The notes: generated by a model not told the origin, from the letters alone. A stretch of DNA of 64,000 bases from Betaproteobacteria bacterium (GCA_028292405.1 JAQGMJ010000028.1:62001-126000), one strand, 5' to 3'; counted from the first letter of the stretch, positions 25,352 through 36,336 are shown. Translations and numbers: made by a program.

Positions 25352-26071
25352 ATGAACACCAGCGCAACGGCCGCGATGCCGACCAATGAGACCGGCCGAG
25401 ACATCGGGGGAGACGCACAGCGGGTCTTCGATGTCGTCGCCGGCGGCGGCGTGGCCATCATCTACCTCGACGTCGCCTACGCCGTTCTGGGCCGCAGCGA
25501 AGAGTCGGTACGGCGCATCTACGGCGCGAAAAACCGCAGTTTTTCCAAGCCGACCGGCATCGTCGGCAGCCTGGAGATCCACGACGCGCTGCACATCATG
25601 GGCGAACGGGAAAAGGCCGTTGTACGCGCGGTCACGGTGAAGCACGACCTGCCGCTGGCGGTGGTGGCGCCGTTCCGGCGCGAGCACCCGTTCTTGCACG
25701 ACATGAATCCCTTCGTCCTCGACAACGCGGTCAAGGGCGACACGCTCAATCTGCTGCTCAACGCCGGCAAGCTGCGCAACCGCATCGGCAGGCTATGCTA
25801 CGAGCACATGCTGCCGATGGTCGGCTCCTCGGCCAACATGTCGCTCTCAGGCAGCCGCTACCGCGTGGAAGACATCGAACCGGAACTGACCGGCATTGCC
25901 GACATCGTCATCGACTACGGCCAGTCGCGCTACCACAACCCCGAGGGCCGCTCGAGCACGATGATTGACTTCCGCGATTTCAGCATCGTGCGCAAGGGGG
26001 TGTGCTTTGACACCATTGCCGAGGTCATGCGCGAGGAATTTTCCATCACGCTGAAGGAGAAGCAGGCATGA
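25352..26071 (+). CDS. Sua5/YciO/YrdC (TsaC-like) domain protein
   Basis: A 239-residue protein. The YrdC fold shows in 'GGVAIIYLDVAYAVLGRSEESVRRIYGAKNRSFSKPTGIVGS' (the K-x-R nucleotide/tRNA loop region) and 'MLPMVGSSANMSLSGSRYRVEDI'. True TsaC/Sua5 makes threonylcarbamoyl-AMP for tRNA t6A. This copy has an extended N-terminus, a divergent core ('HPFLHDMNPFVLDNAVKGDTLNLLLNAGKL') and overlaps a Bug receptor gene by four bases. It may therefore be a paralog acting on a carbamoyl- or nucleotide-linked small molecule rather than the housekeeping enzyme. That reassignment is inference. Confidence 0.78.
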   Translation: MNTSATAAMPTNETGRDIGGDAQRVFDVVAGGGVAIIYLDVAYAVLGRSEESVRRIYGAKNRSFSKPTGIVGSLEIHDALHIMGEREKAVVRAVTVKHDLPLAVVAPFRREHPFLHDMNPFVLDNAVKGDTLNLLLNAGKLRNRIGRLCYEHMLPMVGSSANMSLSGSRYRVEDIEPELTGIADIVIDYGQSRYHNPEGRSSTMIDFRDFSIVRKGVCFDTIAEVMREEFSITLKEKQA

Positions 26072-27033
26072 GGCGCGCGCCCGTACGCCGGCGTTGGGCC
26101 GCTCTATTCCTCGCCTTTCTTTGTGGCGGCGCCTTTGCCCAGGCGTATCCGGCCCACCCGGTGAAACTGATCGTGCCCTTTCCCGCCGGCACCTCGACCG
26201 ATTTCGCCGGCAGGGAGGTGGCGCAATTGCTCACCAAGGCGACCGGGCAGTCGTTCTACATCGAGAACCGTCCAGGCGCGCAGGGCACCATAGGCGCGGC
26301 CGTCGCGGCGCGCGCGCCGCGCGACGGCTATACGCTGTTCTTCGGCAACAACACCACGCAAGCGGCGGCAGCGGCGCTATTCAAGGAACTGCAATACGAC
26401 CCGGTCAAGGATTTCGAGCCGATCGGCCGGGTCGGCGCGGCTGTCCAGCTTCTCACCGTGCGCGCGGATTTGCCGGTGCAGACCGTCGAGCAACTATTCG
26501 ACTACGGCAGGAAGAACGCCGGCAAATTGCGCTGGGGCTACGCGAATTCGGCCAATCAGATTGCCGGCAGCGCCGTGGTTCGCGCCGGCAGCCTGGAAGC
26601 CATTGGCGTGCCCTACAAGGGTGTGCCTGAAATCACCACGGACCTGATCGGCGGGGTGCTTGATTTCACGGTCGCCGACCTGACCAACATGATGCCGATG
26701 GTCAAGGCGGGCAAACTGCGTGCCCTCGCGGTCACCTCCGAAAATACCCTCGCCGACCTGCCTGGCGTACCGACGCTGGCCCAAAGCACCAAGGGATTCA
26801 CCCTGGTTGCCTGGTTCGGCCTGTTCGCTCCGGCAGGCACGCCGGCGGCGATTACGGCGAAGCTTTCGCAACAATTGCGCGCGGGCTTGTCCGATCCGGG
26901 CCTGGAATCGCGCATGAAAAACGCCGGGCTGATCGTCTATCCCGGCAACGCGGAGGAATTCCGCGCCTTCATCGGCGGCGAGCGCGTGAAATGGACGGGA
27001 CTGATCAAAGCGACCGGCATCACGCCGCAGTAA
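26068..27033 (+). CDS. Bug/TctC-family periplasmic solute receptor
   Basis: A 321-residue exported receptor with a signal peptide ('RRWAALFLAFLCGGAFAQA') and the motifs 'HPVKLIVPFPAGTSTDFAGREV', 'FYIENRPGAQGTIGAAVAARAPRDGYTLFFG', 'DFEPIGRVGAAVQLLTV', 'GVPYKGVPEITTDLIGGVLDFTVADL'. It starts inside the stop of the YrdC-like gene (ATGA overlap), so the pair is translationally coupled. It converges on the cyclase gene. Confidence 0.92.
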   Translation: MRRAPVRRRWAALFLAFLCGGAFAQAYPAHPVKLIVPFPAGTSTDFAGREVAQLLTKATGQSFYIENRPGAQGTIGAAVAARAPRDGYTLFFGNNTTQAAAAALFKELQYDPVKDFEPIGRVGAAVQLLTVRADLPVQTVEQLFDYGRKNAGKLRWGYANSANQIAGSAVVRAGSLEAIGVPYKGVPEITTDLIGGVLDFTVADLTNMMPMVKAGKLRALAVTSENTLADLPGVPTLAQSTKGFTLVAWFGLFAPAGTPAAITAKLSQQLRAGLSDPGLESRMKNAGLIVYPGNAEEFRAFIGGERVKWTGLIKATGITPQ

Positions 27034-27056
27034 TCGGACGCGGCGGCGCCCGCCCG

Positions 27057-27881
27057 TCAAGGCGCCACCGATGCGGACTGCTCCGACTTCATGTTGGTGA
27101 GCAAAGCATCATCGAATATCGCCACGGCGCGGGTCCAGCCGGCGGAGGCGCCGCGAATCTTGTGCGGAAAGCAGGAGATGATGAAGCCGTCCGGCGGCAA
27201 CTGGTCGAGAGCGTGCAGCTTTTCCAGGTGGCAGTAGCCAATATCGCGCCCGGCCTTGTGGCCCTCCCAGATCAGCGAAGCATCGTGGCTTTGGGCGTAT
27301 TTCTCGGCGGTGTAGACGAAGGGCGCGTCCCAGCTCCAGGCATCGGTGCCGGTCAGGCGCACGCCGCGCTCCAGCAGGTACATGGTGGCCTCGTAGCCCA
27401 TGCCGCAGCCGGCACTGACAAAGTCGTCGTGGCCGTAGCGATCGCCGGCGCGGGTGTTGACCACCACGATTTCCAGCGGCTTGAGCGTATGGTTGATGCG
27501 CTTGAGTTCGGCCTCGACGTCCGCCGCCGTGACCACATAGCCGTCGGCAAAGTGGCGAAAGTCCAGCTTGACGCCGGGCTGGAAGCACCAGTTGAGATCG
27601 ACTTCATCGATGGTGATGGAACGCTCGCCCTTGTTCATGGTCGGATGAAAGTGGTAAGGCGCGTCCAGATGGGTGCCGTTGTGGGTGGAGAGCGAGATCT
27701 GCTCCACCGCCCAGACGGCCGAGTCCGGCAGGTCGGACTGCTTCAGGCCGGGGAAAAAGGGCGCCATCTGGGGGAACGAGTTCTCATGGTTGAAATACTC
27801 GATGCGCGGCTTGAACGCGGGCGGGTCGGAGACGACGTCGTTCTCAAGATAAATCGATAGGTCAACGAGCTTGCGCGGCAT
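27057..27881 (-). CDS. Cyclase / kynurenine formamidase-like metal hydrolase
   Basis: A 274-residue protein of the PF04199 family. The signature H-x-G-T-H-x-D-x-P-x-H is present as 'HNGTHLDAPYH', followed by 'ITIDEVDLNWCFQPGVKLDFRHFADGYVVTAADVEAEL' and a C-terminal 'GASAGWTRAVAIFDDALL'. Relatives hydrolyse N-formylkynurenine, isatin or cyclic imide/amide bonds using a bound metal. The start at 27881 has GGAGACATTC upstream; a longer frame to 28061 is not conserved in character. The role may be linked to the convergent Bug receptor, but no direct evidence exists. Confidence 0.85.
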   Translation of the reverse strand: MPRKLVDLSIYLENDVVSDPPAFKPRIEYFNHENSFPQMAPFFPGLKQSDLPDSAVWAVEQISLSTHNGTHLDAPYHFHPTMNKGERSITIDEVDLNWCFQPGVKLDFRHFADGYVVTAADVEAELKRINHTLKPLEIVVVNTRAGDRYGHDDFVSAGCGMGYEATMYLLERGVRLTGTDAWSWDAPFVYTAEKYAQSHDASLIWEGHKAGRDIGYCHLEKLHALDQLPPDGFIISCFPHKIRGASAGWTRAVAIFDDALLTNMKSEQSASVAP

Positions 27882-28367
27882 GAATGTCTCCTTTGTTGAA
27901 TGCTTGTCCGACACGCCGGCCGCCGAGGCGGCGCGGCCAGGAATGATGGCTCGAATATACCGGCTGCGCCGCCATTTCCATGCGGACGAATATGCCTGCG
28001 TACTGCACCTAGTATATTGCGATGACACGCTACGCGCATCCCGTAGCCGGCGCGGGAGCAAAAATTACCTTAAGCCATTGATTTAAATATACTTAAAATC
28101 TTTTAGCCGCTTGAATCAAGGAAGACCATTGGAGTGCACAAACTAGACTTTTACATCGCGTTACGGATTGTTATGGAGATTTAACCTTAAAAAATGTGAA
28201 TATCCGCCATCCTTCGGTTTTGGCGTGTCGTTTGCGCTTCATTGAATTACAGCCTGTTTCTCGCGGTTTTGGCGAAAGGACGGTCGAACCTTTCCGCAAG
28301 ATCGCGCGAGTGATAATAAACTGCGTATAAACTGCTCCTCCTCGCAGCCATCCCGAGAAAGAAAAAG
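27882..28367. other. AT-rich divergent intergenic region ahead of the RND efflux operon
   Basis: This 486-base gap has no supported gene. From about 28080 onward it is strikingly AT-rich compared with the coding DNA, for example runs of TTAAATATACTTAAAAT and ATTTAACCTTAAAAAATG. This suggests promoter/regulatory DNA or an H-NS-type silenced segment. GATAAT/TAATAA at 28312-28319 and TATAAA at 28326-28331 could serve as -10 elements for the efflux genes, but I cannot pair them with a good -35. Confidence 0.5.
28316..28335 (+). repeat. Two ATAAACTGC direct repeats, 11-base period
   Basis: ATAAACTGC occurs at 28316-28324 and 28327-28335, exactly 11 bases apart, 33-52 bases ahead of the efflux adaptor start. 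One-turn spacing of half-sites is typical of response-regulator or other dimeric activator sites. Confidence 0.45.
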
Positions 28368-29906
28368 ATGACCGAGCTCAAGCCCAGTCTTTCGCGAGCC
28401 GCCTTCCCGTCCCGTCTGCCCGTTTTCAGCTCAACCCGGATCGCGGCGCGCGGCGCCGGCATGCTGCGGCTGCTGATCATCATCATCGGCATTGTGGTCC
28501 TGCTCGGCGTCGGCTATTACTACTATCAGTCGCGCTCGGAGCCGACGGCCAGCGCCGACGGTGCCAAGAGTGCGGATGGCGCCAAGGACGGCGCCAAAGA
28601 GGGTGGCAAGGGCGGCGGTAAAGGCGGCAAGGGCGGCCGCGCCGGCGCGGGCGGACCAACGCCGGTTTCCGCCATCACCGTCACCAAGGAAACCCTGGAC
28701 ATTCGCCTGACGGCGCTGGGTACAGTCACCCCGCGCAACAACGTCACCGTGCGTACCCGGGTCGATGGTCCTCTGCTCAGCGTGAAATTCAAGGAAGGCC
28801 AGCTAGTCAAGACCGGCGACCTGTTGGCGGAAATCGATCCCCTGCCCCTGCAGGCGGCGCTGACCCAGGCAGCCGGCAACCTGGCGCGCGACCAGGCGTT
28901 GCTGCAGAACGCGCAGATCGACCTTGAGCGCTACCAGGGCCTGATGTCCACCGACTCCATCCCCAAGCAGCAGCTTGATACCCAGGCAGCCACCGTTCGC
29001 CAATACCAGGGCATCGTCGCCACCGACCGCGGCGCGGTCGAGGCCGCGCGCCTGCAACTGAGCTACACCAGGATTTTTGCGCCACTGGCCGGCAAGGTCG
29101 GCCTGCGGATGGTCGACCCGGGCAACATGGTGCACGCCAGCGATTCCAACGGCCTGGTCAGCATCACCCAGCTCGACCCGATCACGGTGATAGCGGCGAT
29201 TCCCGAGATCGCGGTGCAGCAGTTGCTCAAGCGCATCAACCAGGGCACCGATGTACCGGTGGAAGCCTGGGACTCGGCGATGAAGGGCATGCTCGCCTCC
29301 GGCAAGCTGCTTTCCACCGACAACCAGATCGACACCGCCACCGGCACCTTGAAACTGAAAGCCGAATTCGGCAATTCCAGCGGCGTGCTGTTTCCCAACC
29401 AGTTCGTCAACGTGCGCGTACTGGTGGGCCAGGACGTCGACGCCACGGTGATCCGCCAGTCCGCCGTGCAGCGCGGCGCGCAGCAGGGCACCTATGTTTA
29501 CCTGGTCAATCCCGACTCCACGGTGTCGGTGCGCCAGATCAAGCTGGGCACGGTCGATGGCGACCGCATCAGCGTGATTTCCGGCCTCAACCCGGGCGAC
29601 CGCGTGGTTTCCGACGGCGCCGACAAGCTGCGCGAAGGCGCCAAAGTGGAAGTGATCGACCGCAGCGCCGCGGCCAATGCCAACGCTCCTCCCGCGGCCG
29701 ACGGCGATGGCAAGGGCAGCCACAAGGGCCGGCGCGGCAAAGGCGGAGACGGCAGCGGCAAGGGCGCAGATGGCGGCACCGATGGCGGCGCCAAGAGCGG
29801 CGGCAGCGGCAACACCGCGCCCGCCGGCGGCCCCAGCAGCGGCGCAAACAGCAACAATAACAGCGGCGGCAACAGCGGCGCTACTTCCACCGGTTCCGGC
29901 GCGTAA
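28368..29906 (+). CDS. mdtA: RND efflux periplasmic adaptor (MdtA-like membrane fusion protein)
   Basis: A 512-residue adaptor anchored by one N-terminal helix (about 32-54, 'MLRLLIIIIGIVVLLGVGYYY'). After a Gly/Lys-rich linker it has the lipoyl/hairpin/barrel order of MdtA: 'VSAITVTKETLDIRLTALGTVTPRNNVTVRTRVDGPLLSV', the alpha-hairpin 'QAAGNLARDQALLQNAQIDLERYQGL', 'IFAPLAGKVGLRMVDPGNMVHASD' and 'QSAVQRGAQQGTYVYLV'. The last 75 or so residues are a low-complexity Gly/Ser/Asn/Lys tail, longer than usual. It heads the efflux operon. The symbol is by similarity to the mdtABC type; the exported substrates are unknown. Confidence 0.9.
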   Translation: MTELKPSLSRAAFPSRLPVFSSTRIAARGAGMLRLLIIIIGIVVLLGVGYYYYQSRSEPTASADGAKSADGAKDGAKEGGKGGGKGGKGGRAGAGGPTPVSAITVTKETLDIRLTALGTVTPRNNVTVRTRVDGPLLSVKFKEGQLVKTGDLLAEIDPLPLQAALTQAAGNLARDQALLQNAQIDLERYQGLMSTDSIPKQQLDTQAATVRQYQGIVATDRGAVEAARLQLSYTRIFAPLAGKVGLRMVDPGNMVHASDSNGLVSITQLDPITVIAAIPEIAVQQLLKRINQGTDVPVEAWDSAMKGMLASGKLLSTDNQIDTATGTLKLKAEFGNSSGVLFPNQFVNVRVLVGQDVDATVIRQSAVQRGAQQGTYVYLVNPDSTVSVRQIKLGTVDGDRISVISGLNPGDRVVSDGADKLREGAKVEVIDRSAAANANAPPAADGDGKGSHKGRRGKGGDGSGKGADGGTDGGAKSGGSGNTAPAGGPSSGANSNNNSGGNSGATSTGSGA

Positions 29907-29927
29907 GCCGCGAAAGAAGAGCGCAGG

Positions 29928-32900
29928 ATGAATCCGTCGCGAATATTTATCGAGCGGCCGGTCGCCACCAGCCTGTTGATGCTGGCGATTCTGCTGGCGG
30001 GCATCATTGCCTACCACTTGCTGCCGCAATCGGCGTTGCCGGAGGTCGATTACCCGACCATCCAGGTGACCACGCTCTACCCCGGCGCCAGCCCGGAGGT
30101 GATGACCTCTTCCATCACCGCGCCGCTGGAGCGCCAGTTCGGCCAGATGGCGGGGCTGGACCAGATGTATTCGCAGAGTTCCGGCGGCGCCTCCGTCATC
30201 ACCTTGCGCTTCAACCTGAATCTCTCGCTGGACGTGGCCGAGCAGGAAGTGCAGGCGGCAATCAATGCCGCCGCCAACCTGCTGCCCACCGACATTCCTT
30301 CGCCGCCGGTCTACAGCAAGGTCAACCCGGCGGATGCGCCGATTCTCACCGTCGCCCTCACCTCCGACTCGCTGGCACTCACCAAGGTGCAGGACCTGGC
30401 CGACACGCGCATCGCGCAAAAGATTTCGCAGCTCTCCGGCGTCGGCCTGGTGACACTCTCCGGCGGCCAGCGGCCCGCCGTGCGCATCCGCGCCAACCCG
30501 AAACAGCTGGCCTACCTCGGCCTGTCGCTGGACGACCTGCGCACCGCGGTGACCAACGGCAACACCAACCAGGCCAAGGGCAGCTTCGACGGCCCCTCCC
30601 GCGCTTCCACCATCGATGCGAACGACCAGCTGAAATCGGCGGAGGAATACAAGAACCTGATCATCGCCTACAAGAACGGCAGCCCGGTGCGCATCTCCGA
30701 CATCGCCGACGTGGTCGACGACGCCGAGAACGTGCGCCTGGCGGCCTGGGCGGCGAGCGACGGCCAGCAAGCGCCCGGCGTGGTGCTGAACATCCAGCGC
30801 CAGCCCGGCGCCAACGTGATCCAGGTGGTGGACCGCATCAAGGCCCTACTGCCGCAGTTGCAAAGCTCGCTGCCGGCCGCCGTGCAGGTGCGCGTGCTGA
30901 CCGACCGCACCACCACCATCCGCGCCTCGGTGGACGACGTCGAGATCGAACTGCTGATCTCCATCGCCCTGGTGGTGATGGTGATCTTCTTGTTCCTGCG
31001 GAGCATCCCGGCCACCATCATCCCCAGCTTCGCCGTGCCCCTCTCCCTGGTCGGCACCTTCGGCATCATGTACCTGGCCGGGTTCTCGATCAACAACCTG
31101 ACCCTGATGTCGCTGACCATTGCCACCGGCTTCGTGGTGGACGACGCCATCGTGATGATCGAAAACATCTCGCGGCATATCGAAGCCGGGATGAAACCGA
31201 TGCAGGCCGCGCTGCTGGGCTCGAAGGAAATCGGCTTCACCATCATCTCGCTGACGTTTTCGCTGATCGCCGTGCTGATCCCGCTGCTGTTCATGGGCGA
31301 CGTGGTCGGGCGCCTGTTCCGCGAGTTCGCCATCACCCTTGCTGTTTCGATCCTGATTTCGGCGGTGGTGTCTCTGACCCTCACCCCCATGCTGTGCGCG
31401 CGCATGCTGAAGCACCACCGGCCGGAAGACGAGAAAAAGCACGGCATCGGCCACTGGTGGGCGACGACCTTCGACCGTGGTGTTCAGAAGTACGGCGTGG
31501 CGCTGAACTGGGTGCTGGACCGCCAGGCACTGACGCTGCTGGTCGCGCTGGGCACGGTGGCGTTGACGGTGCTGCTCTACATCCTGGTGCCGAAAGGCTT
31601 CTTTCCTGAACAGGACACCGGCATCCTGCAAGGCATCACCGAGGCGCCGCAAAGCTCTTCCTTTCCCGCGGTGGCCGAGCGCCAGCAGGCGCTGGCCAAT
31701 GCGCTGCTGGCCGACCCGGCGGTCGAGAGCCTCTCCTCCTTCATCGGCGTCGATGGGGTGAATCCCACGCTCAACAGCGGGCGCATGCTGATCAACCTCA
31801 AACCGAAGGGCACGCGCGGCAACATCGACGACGTGATGAAGCGCCTGGAAGACCGCGCCGCCGAAATTCCCGGCATGGCGCTCTACCTGCAGCCCTCGCA
31901 GGACCTGACCATCGACGACCGTGTCGGCCGCACCCAGTACCAGTTCACTTTGCAAGACCCGGACATCAAGAACCTCGGCATCTGGGTGCCGCGCCTGGTC
32001 GCGAAGCTGCAGACCCTGCCGCAACTGATGGACGTGGCCAGCGACTACCAGGACCAGGGCCTGGTGGCCTATGTGCAGATCGACCGCGACGCCGCCGCGC
32101 GCCTGGGCGTGACCACCGCCACCATCGACAATGCGCTGTACAACGCCTTCGGCCAGCGCCTGATCTCGACCATCTTCACCCAGTCCAGCCAGTACCGCGT
32201 GGTACTGGAGGCCGACACCAAGATGGGTGATGGCCTGCAGGCGATCGCCTCGCTTTACGTGCCGGCCAGCGGCGGCGGCGGCGGCGGCGGCACGCCGGGC
32301 TCGAGCGGCGGCACCGCCGGCTCGGCTGCCACCACGACTACCAGCACCACCGCCGTGGCAGCGCCGACCTCGGCCAACACTTCTTCCGCCCTGAGCGCGG
32401 CGGTGGCCAGCAACGGCAACCAGGTGCCGCTGTCGGCAGTGGCGCAAATCGTCGAGCGGCGGGGCTTGCTGGCGATCAACCACCTCGAGCAGTTTCCCGC
32501 CTCCACCCTTTACTTCAACCTCAAGCCCGGCGTCTCGCTGGGCGAAGCGGTGAAGGCGATCGAGGCGGCGGAGCAGGAAATCGGCTTGCCGCTTTCCACC
32601 GTCACCGCCTTCCAGGGCGCGGCCCTGGCGTTCCGCGCCGCGCTCTCGAACGAACTGTTCCTGATCCTGGCGGCGATCATCACCATGTACATCGTGCTGG
32701 GCGTGCTGTACGAAAGCTTCATCCACCCGGTGACGATTCTCTCCACCCTGCCCTCGGCCGGCATCGGCGCGCTGCTGGCGCTGATCGTCTCGGGTAACGA
32801 ACTCGGCGTGGTCTCCATCATCGGCATCATTCTCCTGATCGGCATCGTCAAGAAAAACGCCATCATGATGATCGACTTTGCGCTGGAGGCGCAGCGCGAG

Positions 32901-33206
32901 CGTGGCCTGGAGCCGCGCGCGGCGATCCACGAGGCCAGCCTGCTGCGCTTCCGCCCCATCCTGATGACCACCATGTGCGCCCTGCTCGGCGCCCTGCCGC
33001 TGATGCTGGGCACCGGCGTCGGCTCCGAGCTGCGTCACCCGCTGGGCATCACCATGGTCGGCGGCCTGATGGTCAGCCAGGTGCTGACCCTGTTCACCAC
33101 GCCGGTGATCTACCTCTGGTTCGACGGCCTGGCGCGGCGCTACGGCAAGGCCGAAGGCCCGGTGCGCGACGACGAGCTGGACGACCTGGCCGGGGAAGAA
33201 ACGTGA
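29928..33206 (+). CDS. mdtB: RND efflux pump inner-membrane permease (MdtB-like)
   Basis: A 1092-residue proton-driven transporter with the RND layout: TM1 '[24 protein letters not shown]', two large periplasmic loops, the TM4 segment '[22 protein letters not shown]' with the paired Asp residues of the proton relay, and a second half with '[25 protein letters not shown]' and '[16 protein letters not shown]'. It is about 50 residues longer than the usual 1040. The excess is a Gly/Thr/Ser/Ala-rich insert at about 778-828 in the second periplasmic loop. A second permease follows after ten bases, as in MdtBC heteromers. Confidence 0.93.
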   Translation: MNPSRIFIERPVATSLLMLAILLAGIIAYHLLPQSALPEVDYPTIQVTTLYPGASPEVMTSSITAPLERQFGQMAGLDQMYSQSSGGASVITLRFNLNLSLDVAEQEVQAAINAAANLLPTDIPSPPVYSKVNPADAPILTVALTSDSLALTKVQDLADTRIAQKISQLSGVGLVTLSGGQRPAVRIRANPKQLAYLGLSLDDLRTAVTNGNTNQAKGSFDGPSRASTIDANDQLKSAEEYKNLIIAYKNGSPVRISDIADVVDDAENVRLAAWAASDGQQAPGVVLNIQRQPGANVIQVVDRIKALLPQLQSSLPAAVQVRVLTDRTTTIRASVDDVEIELLISIALVVMVIFLFLRSIPATIIPSFAVPLSLVGTFGIMYLAGFSINNLTLMSLTIATGFVVDDAIVMIENISRHIEAGMKPMQAALLGSKEIGFTIISLTFSLIAVLIPLLFMGDVVGRLFREFAITLAVSILISAVVSLTLTPMLCARMLKHHRPEDEKKHGIGHWWATTFDRGVQKYGVALNWVLDRQALTLLVALGTVALTVLLYILVPKGFFPEQDTGILQGITEAPQSSSFPAVAERQQALANALLADPAVESLSSFIGVDGVNPTLNSGRMLINLKPKGTRGNIDDVMKRLEDRAAEIPGMALYLQPSQDLTIDDRVGRTQYQFTLQDPDIKNLGIWVPRLVAKLQTLPQLMDVASDYQDQGLVAYVQIDRDAAARLGVTTATIDNALYNAFGQRLISTIFTQSSQYRVVLEADTKMGDGLQAIASLYVPASGGGGGGGTPGSSGGTAGSAATTTTSTTAVAAPTSANTSSALSAAVASNGNQVPLSAVAQIVERRGLLAINHLEQFPASTLYFNLKPGVSLGEAVKAIEAAEQEIGLPLSTVTAFQGAALAFRAALSNELFLILAAIITMYIVLGVLYESFIHPVTILSTLPSAGIGALLALIVSGNELGVVSIIGIILLIGIVKKNAIMMIDFALEAQRERGLEPRAAIHEASLLRFRPILMTTMCALLGALPLMLGTGVGSELRHPLGITMVGGLMVSQVLTLFTTPVIYLWFDGLARRYGKAEGPVRDDELDDLAGEET

Positions 33207-33216
33207 AGGGGTCAAC

Positions 33217-36200
33217 GTGAGCTTCAGCGACATCTTCATCCGCCGCCCCATCGCCACCACCCTGCTGACGGCGGGCGTGGCGCTGGCGGGGGTGATCGGC
33301 TTCACCCTGCTGCCGGTGTCGCCATTGCCGCAAGTGGATTTCCCCACCGTTTCGGTGCAGGCCAGCCTGCCCGGCGCCAGCCCCGAGACCATGGCGGCGA
33401 CGGTGGCCACGCCGCTGGAACGCTCGCTGGGCAAGATCGCCGGGGTCACCGAGATGACCTCGTCGTCTTCGCTCGGCTCGGCGCGCGTCACCCTGCAGTT
33501 CGATTTGTCGCGCGACATCGACGGCGCCGCGCGCGACGTGCAGGCCGCGATCAACGCGGCGCGCGTGCTGCTGCCCACCAGCCTGCCGTCGAATCCGACC
33601 TACCGCAAGGTCAACCCGGCCGACGCGCCGATCATGATCATCGCGCTCACTTCCGAAGTGATGTCGCGCGGGCAGATGTACGACGCCGCCGCCACCGTGC
33701 TGGCGCAGACGCTGTCGCAGGTCGACGGCGTCGGCCAGGTGGTGGTGTCGGGAAGTGCCTTGCCGGCGGTGCGCGTCGAAGTGAACATGCCGCGGATGAA
33801 CCAGATGGGCCTGGCCTTCGAGACCGTGCGCAACGCCATCGCCAACAGCAACGCCAACCGGCCCAAGGGCGCGATCGAGACCGAAACCCGGCGCTGGCAG
33901 ATCCAGGCCAACGACCAGGCGCAGACCGCCGCCGAGTTCGCCCCCCTGATCGTCGGCTACAAGAACGGCGGGGCGATCCGCCTCTCCGACATCGCCCAGG
34001 TGGTCGACTCGGTGCAGGACCTGCGCAACGACGGCTCGGTCAATGGCAAGCCAGCGGTAATGCTGATCGTCACCCGCCAGCCGGGCGCCAACATCCTCGA
34101 GACGGTCGACCGCATCAAGGCCTTGCTGCCGCAACTGGCGCAAACCATTCCCCGCACCATCGACCTGCAGGTGGCGATGGAGCGCACCACCACCATCCGC
34201 GCCTCCCTGCACGAGGTGGAGCGCGCGCTGCTGATTTCCATCGCCCTGGTGATCATGGTGGTGTTCCTGTTCCTGCGCAGCGGCCGCGCCACCTTCATTC
34301 CGGCCGTCGCCGTGCCGGTGTCGCTGTGCGGCACCTTCGCGGTGATGTACTTGGCGGGCTTTTCGCTGAACAACCTGTCGCTGATGGCGCTCACGGTGGC
34401 CACCGGCTTCGTGGTGGACGACGCCATCGTGGTGCTGGAAAACATCTCGCGTCACATCGAAGAAGGCATGAAGCCGATGCGCGCGGCCATCATCGGCGCG
34501 CGCGAGGTCGGCTTCACGGTGGTGTCGATGAGCGTTTCGCTGATCGCCGTGTTCGTGCCCATCCTCGCCATGGGCGGCATCGTCGGGCGCCTGTTCCGCG
34601 AATTCGCCGTCACGCTGTCGGCCGCCATCCTGGTCTCGCTGGTGATTTCGCTCACCACCACGCCGATGATGTGCGCCCGGCTGCCGGCACGCAAGAAAGA
34701 AGGGCAAGGCGGCAAGCCGCCCGGGCGCTTCGCCCGCTGGAGCGAGGCCGCGCTCGGCGGCATGCACCGGGGCTATGCCCGCACCCTGCGCTTCGCGCTC
34801 GACTACAGCGTGATCACCTTGCTAATCTTGGCCGGCACCATCGCGCTCAACGTTTACCTGTTCACCATCGTGCCCAAGGGATTTTTCCCGACCCAGGATA
34901 CCGGGATGATGACGGGAGGCGTGCAGGCGGACCAGTCCACCTCGTTCCAGTCGATGCAGCTCAAGCTCAAGGCTTTCATCGAGATCGTCAAGGCCGACCC
35001 GGCGGTTTCCACCGTCGCCGGCTTCACCGGCGGCGGGCAGCGCAACTCGGCCTTTCTCTACGTCGTGCTCAAGCCGCTGAAGGAGCGCAACTACATGTCG
35101 TCGATGGACGTGGTGGCGCGCATGCGGCCGAAGCTCTCCAAGGTACCCGGCGCCGCGTTGTTCCTGCAGCCGGTGCAGGACATCCGCATCGGCGGGCGCT
35201 CTTCCAACGCCACCTACCAGTTCACCCTGCAGGGCGACGACCTCAACGAGTTGCGCGACTGGGAGCCCAAGGTGCGCGCGGCCCTGTCGCGCTTGCCCGA
35301 GCTCACCGACGTCAATACCGACGCCGCCGACAAGGGCCTGCAGTCGAGCGTGGTTTTCAATCGCGACGCGGCTTCCCGCCTCGGCCTGAACCCCAGTTCG
35401 ATCGACGCCGTGCTAAACGACGCCTTCGGCCAGCGGCAGGTGTCGACCATCTACGCGCCGCTGAACCAGTACCGCGTGGTGATGGAAGCCGCCCCCGAGT
35501 TCTGGCAAAGCCCCAACACGCTGAACCAGGTGTACATTCCCGCGCCCGGCAGCAGCAGCGGCGTGGTGCCCCTGTCGACAGTCGCCACCTTCACTTCTAC
35601 CAACACCTCGCTGGGGGTCAATCACCAGGGGCAGTTCGCCGCCTCCACCGTTTCCTTCAACCTGGCGCCCAAGGTCAGCCTGGGCGAGGCCTCGGCCGCA
35701 ATCAACGACGCGATGGCGCGCGCCGGCGTGCCCAACTCGGTGCGCGGCACCTTTCAGGGCAGCGCCAAGGCGTTCCAGGATTCGCTCTCCTCGCAGCCGA
35801 TGCTGATCCTGGCGGCGCTGATCACCATCTACATCGTGCTGGGCGTGCTCTACGAGAGCACCGTGCATCCGATCACCATCATCTCCACCCTGCCCTCGGC
35901 CGGCGTCGGCGCCGTGCTGGCGCTGATTCTCACCGGCACCGAGTTCAACATCATCGGCTTGATCGGCGTGATATTGCTGATCGGCATCGTCAAGAAAAAC
36001 GCCATCATGATGATCGACGTGGCGATCACCGCCGAGCGCGAGCGCGGCCTGGACCCGCGCGAGGCGATCTACGAAGCCTGCCTGCTGCGCCTGCGTCCGA
36101 TCATGATGACCACCCTGGCCGCGCTGCTGGGCGCCCTGCCCCTGGCCTTGGGCAGCGGCGACGGCGCCGAGCTGCGCCGGCCGCTGGGCATTTCCATCGT

Positions 36201-36336
36201 CGGCGGGCTGATTCTTTCGCAACTCCTGACCCTTTACACCACTCCGGTGGTCTACCTGGCGCTGGACCGGGCGCGCCTGCGCATGAGTGGCTGGTATGGC
36301 CACCTGCGCGGCAGGCCCGTGGGATCAACAATATGA
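33217..36336 (+). CDS. mdtC: RND efflux pump inner-membrane permease (MdtC-like)
   Basis: A 1039-residue RND transporter, of normal length and clearly paralogous to the preceding gene. TM1 is '[25 protein letters not shown]', TM4 carries '[27 protein letters not shown]', and the second half has '[25 protein letters not shown]' and '[15 protein letters not shown]'. The start is a GTG with GAAGGGG upstream. Two non-identical permeases side by side indicate a heterotrimer of the MdtBC type. Its TGA overlaps the ATG of the outer-membrane factor. Confidence 0.93.
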   Translation: MSFSDIFIRRPIATTLLTAGVALAGVIGFTLLPVSPLPQVDFPTVSVQASLPGASPETMAATVATPLERSLGKIAGVTEMTSSSSLGSARVTLQFDLSRDIDGAARDVQAAINAARVLLPTSLPSNPTYRKVNPADAPIMIIALTSEVMSRGQMYDAAATVLAQTLSQVDGVGQVVVSGSALPAVRVEVNMPRMNQMGLAFETVRNAIANSNANRPKGAIETETRRWQIQANDQAQTAAEFAPLIVGYKNGGAIRLSDIAQVVDSVQDLRNDGSVNGKPAVMLIVTRQPGANILETVDRIKALLPQLAQTIPRTIDLQVAMERTTTIRASLHEVERALLISIALVIMVVFLFLRSGRATFIPAVAVPVSLCGTFAVMYLAGFSLNNLSLMALTVATGFVVDDAIVVLENISRHIEEGMKPMRAAIIGAREVGFTVVSMSVSLIAVFVPILAMGGIVGRLFREFAVTLSAAILVSLVISLTTTPMMCARLPARKKEGQGGKPPGRFARWSEAALGGMHRGYARTLRFALDYSVITLLILAGTIALNVYLFTIVPKGFFPTQDTGMMTGGVQADQSTSFQSMQLKLKAFIEIVKADPAVSTVAGFTGGGQRNSAFLYVVLKPLKERNYMSSMDVVARMRPKLSKVPGAALFLQPVQDIRIGGRSSNATYQFTLQGDDLNELRDWEPKVRAALSRLPELTDVNTDAADKGLQSSVVFNRDAASRLGLNPSSIDAVLNDAFGQRQVSTIYAPLNQYRVVMEAAPEFWQSPNTLNQVYIPAPGSSSGVVPLSTVATFTSTNTSLGVNHQGQFAASTVSFNLAPKVSLGEASAAINDAMARAGVPNSVRGTFQGSAKAFQDSLSSQPMLILAALITIYIVLGVLYESTVHPITIISTLPSAGVGAVLALILTGTEFNIIGLIGVILLIGIVKKNAIMMIDVAITAERERGLDPREAIYEACLLRLRPIMMTTLAALLGALPLALGSGDGAELRRPLGISIVGGLILSQLLTLYTTPVVYLALDRARLRMSGWYGHLRGRPVGSTI

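Noticed and set aside
22143..25418. Minus-strand frame of over 1000 residues across the kinase and DUF3857 genes
   Set aside because: It spans two well-supported plus-strand genes and their terminator, and has no family resemblance; a GC-driven open frame.
27871..28086. Short open frames in the gap between the cyclase and efflux genes
   Set aside because: No ribosome site with conserved-looking protein, no family resemblance, and overlap with the cyclase start region.
30846..33578. Minus-strand frame of about 910 residues opposite the RND permeases
   Set aside because: Antisense shadow; His/Asp/Gln/Arg-rich with no motif, while the plus strand encodes complete RND permeases.
34326..36332. 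In-frame N-terminal extension of the outer-membrane lipoprotein
   Set aside because: The extension lies wholly inside the permease gene in another frame. A lipoprotein signal starting at 36333 gives the proper N-terminus.
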